A DNA stretch of 64,000 nucleotides from Streptomyces sp. NBC_00162 (lineage in GTDB: Bacteria; Actinomycetota; Actinomycetes; Streptomycetales; Streptomycetaceae), in assembly GCF_024611995.1 (NCBI RefSeq), contig NZ_CP102509.1:7068001-7132000 (forward strand), given 5' to 3'. Both the position numbers and the translations under genes were made by a program. The notes beneath the pieces were generated by a model. It worked only from the letters and a program-made list of their open reading frames with translations, was not told the origin of the DNA and did not search any database. Numbering within the stretch: the first letter of the stretch is position 1; every line of letters starts with the position of its first letter. Shown here in pieces: positions 33,511 through 41,191 of this stretch.

Positions 33511-35208
33511 GGTGAAGCCGGCCGTGATGGAGGTGAACTGCCAGTCGTTCTGGGCGATGCCGGAGCAGCTCTCCTGCAGTCCGCCGCCGGGGCAGCCGCG
33601 GTCGCGGTTGACGGACCAGAAGGCGAGCCGCGCGATGTGGTGGGAGTTGGCCCAGTTGCGGATGTCGGTCCAGTTCTGAAGGGTGGTGGTCTCCTGGGTG
33701 TCGCTGATGCCGTTCATGCCGGAGATGCCGATGTGGGAGTAGGCGGTGGCGTCGTCCCAGCCGAAGGTGGCCTTGAGTTTGGTCTTGAGGCCTTCGGTGG
33801 CGCTGACCGTGCCGGCGTACATGTCGGTCGAGGCGTTGCCGAAGTCGAACGGCATGATGGTGAAGACATCGATGTCGGCGCCCAGTGCCCTGGCCTGCTC
33901 GATCAGCCGGTTGCCCCAGGAGGTCGGGCCCGTGGTGCTGGTGCCGAAGGTGAGGATGGTCTTCAGGCCGGGGTTGTTCTGCTTGACGATCTTGAGGGCG
34001 CCCAGGATGCGGTCCTGGACCACGGCGTTCTCGAACTCGTCCGTGTTCTCGATGTCGACGTCGATGGCCTTGAGGCCGTACGCGTCGATCACCTTCTGGT
34101 ACGCGCCCGCCAGGGCCTCGGGGGTGGCGCAGTTGGGGCCGAGCTTATTGCCCTGCCAGCCGCCGACGGACGGGACGATGTCGCCGCCCGCGGCCCGGAT
34201 CGAGCTGATGGTGCTCTGGTCGATCCCGCCGGTGAGGGCGCGCTGGCCGTCCCAGGCCGGGTTGCAGCCGCCCGAGGAGAGGATGAACGCCATGGTGAAC
34301 CACTTCGCGCCGGTCGCGTTCATCACCGTGGTCGCGCTCGGCGGATTGCCCCATCCGAGGTAGAGGTACGGAGCGGCCTGCTTGAAGCCGGCCGGGGTGG
34401 TCGTGTTGTCGGTGGTGACGCTGACGCTGTTCGAGGCGGGTGAGGTGTTGCCCGCCAGGTCGCGGGCGCGGACGGTGAAGCCGTACGCGGTGTTCGCGGC
34501 GAGTCCGGTGACGGTCGCACCGGTGGTGGTGGACGTGGCCACCTTGGTGGCGCCCTGGTAGACGTCGTAGCCGGTGACGCCGACGTTGTCGGTGGAGGCC
34601 CCCCAGGCCAGCGAGACGCTGGAGGAGGTCTTGCCGGTGGAGGTGAGACTGCCCGGCGTGGTCGGGGCAACGGTGTCGGCGCCGCCGCCGGGGCCGTCCA
34701 GGCTGATGTCGTCGGCGTAGTAAGTGCCTTGTCCGTACCAGCCGTTGACGTAGATCTCGGCGCTGGTCTGGGAGGCGCCGGTGGTGAAGGAGACGGTGAG
34801 CTTCGTATAGGCGGTGGCGGAGGGCGTCCAGGTGGAGGATCCGCCCGTGACGCCGAGGTACACGTAATTGCCGCGGACCCACGCGGAGAGCGTGTAAGTG
34901 GTGTTGGGCTGGACGGCGACGGTCTGGGTGCACTTCGCGTTGTCGCTGTTGCCGGCCGCGCCGGCCAGCGCCTTGGTGCCGCCGTGGACGGGCGAGGCCA
35001 CGACCGAGCCCAGGCCGCCGGTACAGGACCAGCCGGTCGGCGTACCGGCCGCCTCGAAGCCGCCGTTCGTGAGGAGGTTGGCACCGAACGCCGATCCGGG
35101 CGCGCTCAGCACGGCGGCCGCGCCGAGCAGGGTGGCGCCCAGACCGCAGGCCAGGCGAGTGCGAGTACGACTATGGGAACGGGTGCGCGTGCTGCTGCGG
35201 GTGCGCAA
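33505..35208 (-). CDS. Secreted GH18 chitinase with carbohydrate-binding and FnIII domains
   Basis: This exported enzyme of about 567 residues has an Arg-rich N-region and signal peptide (LACGLGATLLGAAAVLSAPG, cleaved after AFGA). A beta-sandwich carbohydrate-binding module spans about residues 40-175. A fibronectin type III domain spans about 185-270 (PGSLTSTGKTSSSVSLAWGA). A GH18 catalytic barrel follows. The catalytic strand reads AIDVDIEN, the DxDxE motif in which the Glu is the acid. The barrel resembles the bacterial ChiC/ChiD-like group. TTG 35208 has GGAGG seven bases upstream; GTG 35238 is in frame without a site. A DasR-type operator overlaps its promoter. Confidence 0.85.
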   Translation of the reverse strand: MRTRSSTRTRSHSRTRTRLACGLGATLLGAAAVLSAPGSAFGANLLTNGGFEAAGTPTGWSCTGGLGSVVASPVHGGTKALAGAAGNSDNAKCTQTVAVQPNTTYTLSAWVRGNYVYLGVTGGSSTWTPSATAYTKLTVSFTTGASQTSAEIYVNGWYGQGTYYADDISLDGPGGGADTVAPTTPGSLTSTGKTSSSVSLAWGASTDNVGVTGYDVYQGATKVATSTTTGATVTGLAANTAYGFTVRARDLAGNTSPASNSVSVTTDNTTTPAGFKQAAPYLYLGWGNPPSATTVMNATGAKWFTMAFILSSGGCNPAWDGQRALTGGIDQSTISSIRAAGGDIVPSVGGWQGNKLGPNCATPEALAGAYQKVIDAYGLKAIDVDIENTDEFENAVVQDRILGALKIVKQNNPGLKTILTFGTSTTGPTSWGNRLIEQARALGADIDVFTIMPFDFGNASTDMYAGTVSATEGLKTKLKATFGWDDATAYSHIGISGMNGISDTQETTTLQNWTDIRNWANSHHIARLAFWSVNRDRGCPGGGLQESCSGIAQNDWQFTSITAGFTG

Positions 35209-35257
35209 GGGAGTGCCTCCGGGAGGTGAGGGGTGCGGCACGGGGAGCGTGGCCGGG

Positions 35258-35302
35258 AACCTATTCCTCCGGATGGACCGCCGTCAATAGGTCTGGACCA
35301 AT
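35258..35302 (-). promoter_or_regulatory. Chitinase promoter with DasR-like (dre) operator
   Basis: On the minus strand ATTGGTCCAGACCTAT (35302-35287) contains TGGTCCAGACCT, the core of streptomycete chitinase-promoter repeats and of the DasR site (consensus ACTGGTCTAGACCACT). It touches a -35 TTGACG (35287-35282), followed 18 bases later by TAGGTT (35263-35258) as -10. Repression by the GlcNAc-responsive regulator DasR is the obvious inference. Confidence 0.78.
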
Positions 35303-35372
35303 TGGGCGGTGGGCCGGTCGCCCGGTGTTCCGGCGGCTGCGCATGACTCGTGCCGGAACACCGGACGCCGCG

Positions 35373-36341
35373 TCAGAGGGCGGGGCAGAGGGAGCGGGCG
35401 GGCGCCGCGGTGATCGTCGCGGTGGCGGTGAAGACGTCCTCGCCGTTCTGCCGGGCCGAGACGCGAACGGGGAGGCGGCCCGCTGCGGCCGTCCCGTCGG
35501 GGGTGGGGGTCGTCTCGATCCAGCAGGGCGAGTTGAGCTCCGCGTAGCGGAAGAACCGTATCTCCAGGTCGGTCAGGACCCCTCGCCGCGGGAAGGTGCA
35601 GCCGTACGCGGCCTGGCGGACTGCCTCCAGGAGCAGCATGCCCGGGGCGTGGTCGACGGGGTGGTCGAAGAGGATCGGGTGGTTGATGTCGGCCCGGAGC
35701 TGGGTGCGATGGGTGGAGCTCGTCGCGGAGAGGACCACGTCGTGGAAGCGGTCGCGGCCCACGCGGCGGGGCGTCAGCGGCGGCGGGAGCGGGATGATGC
35801 GGGCGGCCACCTGGTCGAGGTCCGCGTTGCTGCCGCGCAGGCGCTGGTAGACGGCCGGCGGCTGGTTGGTGAAGCGGGCCTCGGCGGTGCCCAGGAACGC
35901 CCCGTCGCGCGTGGCCGTGACGTGCATCGTGAGCCCGGCCAGTCTTCGGCCCCGGCGCGTGACGCCCGAGCAGCTGATCCGCAGCACGATGTCGGCCGGC
36001 GTCGAACCGACCGCCAGGGCCTCTGCGTTCATCGAGTAGGAGAACGTGTCCCAGATCTGCCGGTGCCCGAAGGGGACGTCGTACGCGACGTGGCTCAGGA
36101 GCGGGATGGCCTGGCGGACCGATTCGGCGAGGAGGAGGGGATCGTGATGGCCGCTCGCGTCCGGCGAGTAGAAGCTGTGGGCGCGCGGCCACTGGGCGGT
36201 GATGACGTACTCGTCGGGCGCGACGGCACGCCAGCCCGTGAGCAGGACTTCGGAGTGAGCGCTCTTGTGCACGTACTCCCTCGGTAACGCGCTGCTGAGT
36301 GCGGTGACGGGCGAGGCGGAGTGGTCAGCTGACACAGTCAT
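35373..36341 (-). CDS. AfsA/ScbA-family gamma-butyrolactone synthase
   Basis: This 322-residue protein has two A-factor-type hotdog repeats, at about 25-160 (PREYVHKSAHSEVLLTGW) and 185-315 (DRFHDVVLSATSSTHRTQLR, DHAPGMLLLEAVRQAAY). AfsA-type enzymes join a beta-ketoacyl chain to dihydroxyacetone phosphate, the first step of GBL signal synthesis. ATG 36341 is used. Codon 19 (36287-36285) is a TTA, so translation should need the bldA tRNA. It is divergent from a ScbR-like repressor with an ARE-like operator between, the classic scbA/scbR arrangement. Confidence 0.9.
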   Translation of the reverse strand: MTVSADHSASPVTALSSALPREYVHKSAHSEVLLTGWRAVAPDEYVITAQWPRAHSFYSPDASGHHDPLLLAESVRQAIPLLSHVAYDVPFGHRQIWDTFSYSMNAEALAVGSTPADIVLRISCSGVTRRGRRLAGLTMHVTATRDGAFLGTAEARFTNQPPAVYQRLRGSNADLDQVAARIIPLPPPLTPRRVGRDRFHDVVLSATSSTHRTQLRADINHPILFDHPVDHAPGMLLLEAVRQAAYGCTFPRRGVLTDLEIRFFRYAELNSPCWIETTPTPDGTAAAGRLPVRVSARQNGEDVFTATATITAAPARSLCPAL

Positions 36342-36398
36342 GGTTGAGCCCCCCTTGAAACGTCGGACATGAGCTGGTGCTGTGCGGCGGTGGGTTCT

Positions 36399-36423
36399 AA
36401 AATAAAGGATGTTCGTTTTTTTT
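36399..36423. promoter_or_regulatory. ARE-like autoregulatory element between afsA-like and scbR-like genes
   Basis: The 25-base box contains AAAATAAAGGAT followed by GTTCGTTTTTTTT. It is a strikingly A/T-rich, imperfect palindrome around TGTTCG. It matches the box at 40962-40986 in 20 of 25 positions. It lies 23 bases before the scbR-like ATG and 58 bases before the afsA-like ATG. The expected ligand is the GBL receptor encoded beside it. Confidence 0.7.
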
Positions 36424-36445
36424 GTCGAGGAAGTTAGGTACCCCG

Positions 36446-37111
36446 ATGTCGGACCGTAAGCGGCAACGCGCGCCTCAGCTAAGGGCAGTTCAGACCAGAG
36501 CGGCCATCCTGCGCGCGGCGGCGGAGGTCTTCGACGAGTTCGGTTTCAGCGGAGCCAGTATCAGCAAGATCATGAAGCGGGCGGACGTCACGCAGGGCGG
36601 GATGTACTTCCACTTCGGCTCGAAGGAGGAGCTCGCCTACGCCGTGATGGTCGGGCAGGGCGACGGCCTGGAGTTTCCCGAGGGGGAGGACGGGCTACAG
36701 CACCTGGTGGACATCACGCTCTACCTGGCCGAGCAGCTCCAGCACAATCCGGTGCTCCGGGCCGGCGTACGACTGGCGGTGGAGCAGGGGGAGTTCGGCC
36801 TGCGCGATGACGTCGCGTACCAGGCCTGGGTCCTCGAGTTCCGCCAGCAGCTGCGCTTCGCGCGGGCCAAGGGGGAGCTCCAGCCGGACATCGACGACCA
36901 CGAGCTGGCGTGGGTCCTGGTCAGCTCCTTCACCGGGGCGCAGCTCTTCTCCCAGGCGTCCACCGGACGGGCCGACCTGCCGCAGCGGATCGCCTCGCTG
37001 TGGCGCTACCTGCTGCCCGCCGTCGCCACGGACGACACCCGCGCGAACGTGCGCCTGACCTTGCGGCCGGCGCAGCCGTCGCAGCCGGCGGAACCGGAGC
37101 AACTGGTGTGA
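36446..37111 (+). CDS. ScbR/ArpA-type gamma-butyrolactone receptor (TetR family)
   Basis: This 221-residue TetR protein has the GBL-receptor signature in its helix-turn-helix (AAAEVFDEFGFSGASISKIM, then GMYFHFGSKEELAYAVM). A ligand domain of the ArpA/ScbR type follows, with a conserved Trp (AYQAWVLEFRQQLRFAR). The tail is Pro/Gln rich. It should repress its targets until a GBL binds. ATG 36446 is used; in-frame TTG 36422 falls inside the ARE-like box and is rejected. Its stop overlaps the reductase start (GTGA). Confidence 0.88.
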   Translation: MSDRKRQRAPQLRAVQTRAAILRAAAEVFDEFGFSGASISKIMKRADVTQGGMYFHFGSKEELAYAVMVGQGDGLEFPEGEDGLQHLVDITLYLAEQLQHNPVLRAGVRLAVEQGEFGLRDDVAYQAWVLEFRQQLRFARAKGELQPDIDDHELAWVLVSSFTGAQLFSQASTGRADLPQRIASLWRYLLPAVATDDTRANVRLTLRPAQPSQPAEPEQLV

Positions 37112-38085
37112 GCGCGCCTCACGTCGTCGTCACCGGGGCGACGGGCTTCGTGGGGTCGGCGGTGCTGCGCCGGCTGGCCGCGCAGGCGCCGCAGGCGGTG
37201 GTGCGCGCGGTGTCCCGTACGCCTCCGGCCACGGCGCACGGGGTGCGCTGGGTCGACGCGGATCTGGCCGCCGCGGAGTCCCTGCGCGGGGTGTGCGACG
37301 GCGCGGACGTCCTGCTGTCGCTGGCCTCCTACATCGGACCGGACGCCGAACGGTGCGCCGCGGTCAACTCCGCCGGGACCGAAGCCCTGGTGGCCGAGGC
37401 GAGGCGGGCGGGCGTGGGGCGCATCGTCCAGCTGTCGACTTGCGCGGTCTACGGGCCGGGGCCGCATCGCGGACAGGACGTCGGCGAGCTGACACCCGCC
37501 CCGGTATCGCCGGCCAGCCGCAGCCGGCTGGCGGGCGAGGAACCGGTGCTCGAGGCGGGGGGACTCGTCCTGCGCGCGGGGCTGGTGCTGGGGACGGGCG
37601 ACCGGTGGGTCATACCGGCTCTCGTCGACGCCTTCCGGCGGGTACCGGCCGGGTGGGGCGGAGGCGAGGGGCTGGCCTCGTTCGTCGACGTCGACGACCT
37701 GGCGCGGCTCATCGTGGCATTCGCGCTCGGCGGCGGCAGTGGCGGCGGCAGTGGCAGTGGCGACGCGGCCAGGGCCTCGGGCGTCCTGCACGCCCACCAT
37801 CCGGAGCCGGTGCGCAACCGGGACCTCATGACCGCCCTCGCCGGCCACCGGGTGCTGCCGCAGCGCCCCGCCGGCGACTGGCCGTGGCCCACGTGCCTGG
37901 ACGCCCTGGCCGGGACCCCGGGTTGGGTGAGCGAGCGCCAGTTCACGCTGCTGGCCCGGGACCACTGGTACCGCGCCGACGAGGCATGGCGGCTCGCGGG
38001 GATCGCACCGGGGCCCGGACCGCTGGCGCGGCTCGGCCGGGCGGCGCAGTGGTACGGGGAGAGGGGCGGGCTCGTCCCGGGGTGA
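37108..38085 (+). CDS. NAD-dependent epimerase/reductase of the GBL locus (JadW2-like)
   Basis: This extended-SDR protein of about 325 residues has the Rossmann motif VVVTGATGFVGSAVL at the N-terminus and IVQLSTCAVYGPG as the Ser/Tyr active region (the classic YxxxK is not clear). Reductases of this type sit beside afsA homologues in other streptomycetes (jadW1/jadW2) and are thought to reduce the butenolide or keto group of the signal. GTG 37108 overlaps the scbR-like stop. A Gly-Ser stretch (GGGSGGGSGSGD) encoded at 37730-37766 looks like a recent simple-repeat expansion. Confidence 0.78.
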   Translation: MSAPHVVVTGATGFVGSAVLRRLAAQAPQAVVRAVSRTPPATAHGVRWVDADLAAAESLRGVCDGADVLLSLASYIGPDAERCAAVNSAGTEALVAEARRAGVGRIVQLSTCAVYGPGPHRGQDVGELTPAPVSPASRSRLAGEEPVLEAGGLVLRAGLVLGTGDRWVIPALVDAFRRVPAGWGGGEGLASFVDVDDLARLIVAFALGGGSGGGSGSGDAARASGVLHAHHPEPVRNRDLMTALAGHRVLPQRPAGDWPWPTCLDALAGTPGWVSERQFTLLARDHWYRADEAWRLAGIAPGPGPLARLGRAAQWYGERGGLVPG

Positions 38086-38190
38086 CGGCGATCTGCCAAA
38101 GCCTCAGCGGGATGGGGGCGGGCGGGCCCTGGCGGGGAGGGCGGCGGGTAGCGTCCGGAACACCGACGGTCACCCCCTGAAGGAGTGGAA

Positions 38191-39558
38191 ATGCCCGACC
38201 TTTCGAACATCGTCAAGGCGTATGACGTGCGTGGTGTCGTGCCGGACGAGTGGGACGAGTCGTTGGCGGAGCTGTTCGGTGCCGCGTTCGTCGAGGTGGC
38301 GGGTGCTTCGGCGATCGTGATCGGTCATGACATGCGGCCGTCGTCGCCGGGTCTGTCGGCTGCTTTCGCGCGTGGTGCGGCTGCCCGGGGTGTGGACGTG
38401 ACGCTGATCGGTCTGTGCTCGACGGACCAGCTGTACTACGCGTCGGGGTCGATGAATCTGCCGGGTGCGATGTTCACGGCCTCGCACAATCCGGCCAAGT
38501 ACAACGGCATCAAGCTGTGCCGGGCGGGTGCGGCTCCGGTGGGTCAGGACACGGGTCTGTCGCAGATCCGTGAGCTGGTGGAGAAGTGGTCCGATGAGGG
38601 CGCCCCGGAGATCGCGGCGGGCACGGTCGCGGGCACGGTCACCGAGCGGGACTCGCTGGCCGGTTACGCGGCGCATCTGCGCGCTCTGGTGGACCTGACG
38701 GTGATCCGTCCGCTGAAGGTGGTCGTGGACGCGGGCAACGGCATGGGCGGCCACACCGTCCCCACCGTGTTCGAGGGCCTGCCGCTGGACCTGGTCCCGA
38801 TGTACTTCGAGCTGGACGGCACGTTCCCCAACCACGAGGCGAACCCGCTGGATCCGAAGAACATCGTGGACCTGCAGGCCCGTGTGCTGGCGGAGGGCGC
38901 GGACCTGGGCATCGCGTTCGACGGGGACGCGGACCGCTGCTTCATCGTGGACGAGCGCGGCCAGGGCGTCTCCCCGTCGGCGATCACGGCGCTGGTGGCG
39001 GCGCGTGAGCTGGCCCGCAACGGCGGCACGGGCACGGTGATCCACAACCTGATCACCTCCTGGTCGGTGCCGGAGGTGGTCCGGGAGAACGGCGGCACCC
39101 CGGTCCGTACCCGGGTGGGGCATTCCTTCATCAAGGAGGAGATGGCGAAGACGGGTGCGATCTTCGGTGGTGAGCACTCGGCGCACTACTACTTCAAGGA
39201 TTTCTGGAACGCGGACACCGGGATGCTGGCCGCGCTGCACGTGCTGGCGGCCCTGGGCGGCCAGGACGGTCCGCTGTCGGCTCTGGTGGCTTCCTATGAC
39301 CGTTACGCGGGCTCGGGGGAGATCAATTCGACGGTCGCGGACCAGGCGGGCCGGCTGGCGGCGGTCAAGGCCGTCTACGGCGGCCGTGAGGACGTCACGG
39401 TGGACGAGCTGGACGGCCTGACCGCCACCGGTGCGGACTGGTGGTTCAACGTCCGTGCCTCCAACACCGAACCGCTGCTGCGGTTGAACGTGGAGGCCCG
39501 CGACGAGGCCACCCTGGCCAAGGTCCGCGACGAAATCCTCGCGCTGATCCGCGCCTGA
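38191..39558 (+). CDS. manB: Phosphomannomutase/phosphoglucomutase
   Basis: This 455-residue alpha-D-phosphohexomutase has the active serine in FTASHNPAKYNG, the metal loop IAFDGDADRCF, the sugar loop GGEHSAHYYFKDF and the phosphate loop VRASNTEPLLRLNVEA. It interconverts hexose 6- and 1-phosphates for nucleotide-sugar supply. ATG 38191 has AAGGAG five bases upstream; GTG 38185 is rejected. The first 500 bases use many T-ending codons (GGT, CGT), unlike the later part and unlike neighbours, which suggests a mosaic or transferred gene. GalU lies 2.3 kb downstream. Confidence 0.92.
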   Translation: MPDLSNIVKAYDVRGVVPDEWDESLAELFGAAFVEVAGASAIVIGHDMRPSSPGLSAAFARGAAARGVDVTLIGLCSTDQLYYASGSMNLPGAMFTASHNPAKYNGIKLCRAGAAPVGQDTGLSQIRELVEKWSDEGAPEIAAGTVAGTVTERDSLAGYAAHLRALVDLTVIRPLKVVVDAGNGMGGHTVPTVFEGLPLDLVPMYFELDGTFPNHEANPLDPKNIVDLQARVLAEGADLGIAFDGDADRCFIVDERGQGVSPSAITALVAARELARNGGTGTVIHNLITSWSVPEVVRENGGTPVRTRVGHSFIKEEMAKTGAIFGGEHSAHYYFKDFWNADTGMLAALHVLAALGGQDGPLSALVASYDRYAGSGEINSTVADQAGRLAAVKAVYGGREDVTVDELDGLTATGADWWFNVRASNTEPLLRLNVEARDEATLAKVRDEILALIRA

Positions 39559-39573
39559 CGATCCGCGCCTGAC
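39546..39573. repeat. 14-bp perfect tandem duplication over the manB stop
   Basis: GATCCGCGCCTGAC occurs at 39546-39559 and 39560-39573. The TGA stop of manB is in the first copy (39556-39558). Confidence 0.85.
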
Positions 39574-39580
39574 TTCGCAC

Positions 39581-39608
39581 GCGGCGGGGCTGCGAGCAGC
39601 CCCGCCGC
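39581..39608. terminator. Hairpin between manB and the transposase-like gene
   Basis: Perfect 13-bp arms GCGGCGGGGCTGC (39581-39593) and GCAGCCCCGCCGC (39596-39608) lie between two convergent stops. It probably works in both directions. Confidence 0.7.
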
Positions 39609-39629
39609 ACCCGGACACGTCCGGCTCGT

Positions 39630-40913
39630 TCAGGCGGACCGGCGTACATCGAGCGGCGGTGCGTACTCCTGCCGCTCCCGCAGGGCCACCGGAACGGCCT
39701 TGTACGCGAACGCGGCGGACATCAGCGTCATGTGGTGGTGCCAGCCAGGGAAGGACCGGCCTTCGAAGTCGAGGAGGCCGAACTCGTCCGCCAGCGTGCC
39801 GAGGGCCGCGGCGGACCGGGCCGACTCCCGGGCGAGGAACAGCAGGTCGTCCATCCGGTGGCGGCTCATGTTGGTGAGCCAGACCGGACCGCCCCGCAGA
39901 CCGGGTCCCGGGCGCCTTTCGCCGAACAGACGGTAGGTCTGCTGCGCCCCCGGGCCCCCCGTTTCCCCGCCCGGCACCCGGACCAGACCCGAGTGGATGC
40001 GCAGCCGCTGCGGTGGCGCGCCGGGGCCGGTGTGCAGCGCGGCGTACGGATGGCTGGTGTTCCCCAGACGAGCGAAGTCGCCCGCGGTGGTCGCGTGCAC
40101 AGCCGTCCGTACGGGCATCCGTACCGGCGTCCGGGCCTGCGTCCGCACCGGAGCCCGGGAAGGACTCCGGGCTGGCTCGGCCCCGTGCGTCAGCCCGGCG
40201 GCGCTGACCGGAAGGGTCGGCGGGACGGACACCAGGAAGTCGTGGCCTCGTCGGCCGAGCATCCCGATCAGCGTGGCGGCGCCGTTCAGGCGGCTGAAGT
40301 CGGCGATCACGGGGGCGCGCACCGACGAGGTGCGGGCTGCGATCGAGTCGATGAGCTCGAGGACGAGGGATTCCGGGGTCTGGTGCGCGACCTCCGGTGA
40401 GATGCGTGCCCGGCGGCGCATCGCGGGATCCGCCGACCAGGTCTCGGGAAGCAGCAGCCGCCAGTCGACGGGCGCGCTCATGCCGCCCAGGGACAGGAAG
40501 AGGCCGAAGCCGTACTGGCAGTTGACGATGCGTCCGGCGGCGGGGTCGAAGCGGCGGTGCACGCCGACCGAGTGCTCGCCGCGCTTGGGGAAGGCCACCT
40601 GCCCGATCGTCCAGGCGTGCACCGTGTGTCGTTCCTCCACCCAGCGGAGCAGTTCGGTGCGCGCCGGATCCCAGTCCCAGGGGCTCGCGTTGATGAACTG
40701 CTGCAAGGACTGGGAGGCGGTGGGGGACTCCGTCACGGACGCGGCGAGCCTCCGTACGGACTTCTTGCCCGGGGTGGTCAGCAGTCCCTGCAGGTAGACC
40801 CGGGCCCAGCGGCGCTGGTCGGCTCTCGGTAAGTGGCCGAAGAGGCGTTCGGTGAACTCGTCCAGGGCGCTGTCCCCGGCAACCAGAGCTCTGCTCCTCG
40901 TGTGTGCCGTCAT
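39630..40913 (-). CDS. IS701-type transposase-derived protein, apparently inactive as a transposase
   Basis: This 427-residue protein has the IS701/DDE_5 layout: RADQRRWARVYLQGLLTTPG near residue 30, FPKRGEHSVGVHRRFDP, ANCQ-like VNCQYGFGLFLSL, PVDWRLLLPETW, VIADFSRLNG and the terminal EGRSFPGWHHHMTL. In active members the first motif reads like VDDTGFPKKG with the catalytic Asp. Here it is TIGQVAFPKRG, so the Asp is gone. An Arg/Thr/Pro/Val repeat insertion (RAPVRTQARTPVRMPVRT) interrupts the middle. No terminal inverted repeats were seen. ATG 40913 has GGGGGAG upstream; codon 28 is TTA. An ARE-like box lies 49 bases before the start. It may be a domesticated DNA-binding protein. Confidence 0.78.
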   Translation of the reverse strand: MTAHTRSRALVAGDSALDEFTERLFGHLPRADQRRWARVYLQGLLTTPGKKSVRRLAASVTESPTASQSLQQFINASPWDWDPARTELLRWVEERHTVHAWTIGQVAFPKRGEHSVGVHRRFDPAAGRIVNCQYGFGLFLSLGGMSAPVDWRLLLPETWSADPAMRRRARISPEVAHQTPESLVLELIDSIAARTSSVRAPVIADFSRLNGAATLIGMLGRRGHDFLVSVPPTLPVSAAGLTHGAEPARSPSRAPVRTQARTPVRMPVRTAVHATTAGDFARLGNTSHPYAALHTGPGAPPQRLRIHSGLVRVPGGETGGPGAQQTYRLFGERRPGPGLRGGPVWLTNMSRHRMDDLLFLARESARSAAALGTLADEFGLLDFEGRSFPGWHHHMTLMSAAFAYKAVPVALRERQEYAPPLDVRRSA

Positions 40914-40961
40914 CTGTCTCCCCCTTCGCTGCGGACGCCGGCGTGCGTCGTAGGTACCATC

Positions 40962-40986
40962 AGAATACAGAACGTTCGTTTTTTTT
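40962..40986. promoter_or_regulatory. Second ARE-like element
   Basis: The box contains AGAATACAGAAC followed by GTTCGTTTTTTTT, with the perfect core palindrome GAACGTTC. It shares 20 of 25 bases with the box at 36399-36423. It lies between the transposase-derived gene (49 bases away) and the second ScbR-like gene (206 bases away). Confidence 0.7.
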
Positions 40987-41191
40987 CTAGCGTAGGAGTG
41001 GCGCCCTCCCCGCGACTTGGGCACGTTGGTAGCCGGGGTACGTCGTGAGGACGGCGGTGGCGGGGGTGCGGGTGCTTCTTCGTCAAGTCGGCGTTGTGCG
41101 TGGTCGGCACCCGGGGCGACGCTGGAGGTCGCCATCCCGACCTAGGACGTATTGGCGAGTCAGGAACGACCTGGATGGCAGTGATTGTGCA

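Noticed and set aside
33505..35208. TTA codons in the chitinase gene
   Set aside because: The TAA strings on the plus strand near 34735 and 34896 fall out of frame in the gene, within ACT-TAC codon pairs, so they are not leucine TTA codons.
36422..36446. An upstream TTG start for the ScbR-like gene, which would add eight residues and a TTA codon
   Set aside because: The TTG lies inside the ARE-like box and has no ribosome site; ATG 36446 fits the family length.
39630..40913. An intact IS701 insertion sequence
   Set aside because: No terminal inverted repeats or target duplication were seen, the first catalytic motif is altered, and the gene has its own regulatory context.
41045..41191. The long N-terminal extension of the ScbR2-like ORF from ATG 41045
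   Set aside because: The extra 49 residues are Arg/Gly-rich with no family similarity, and the family N-terminus begins near GTG 41192.
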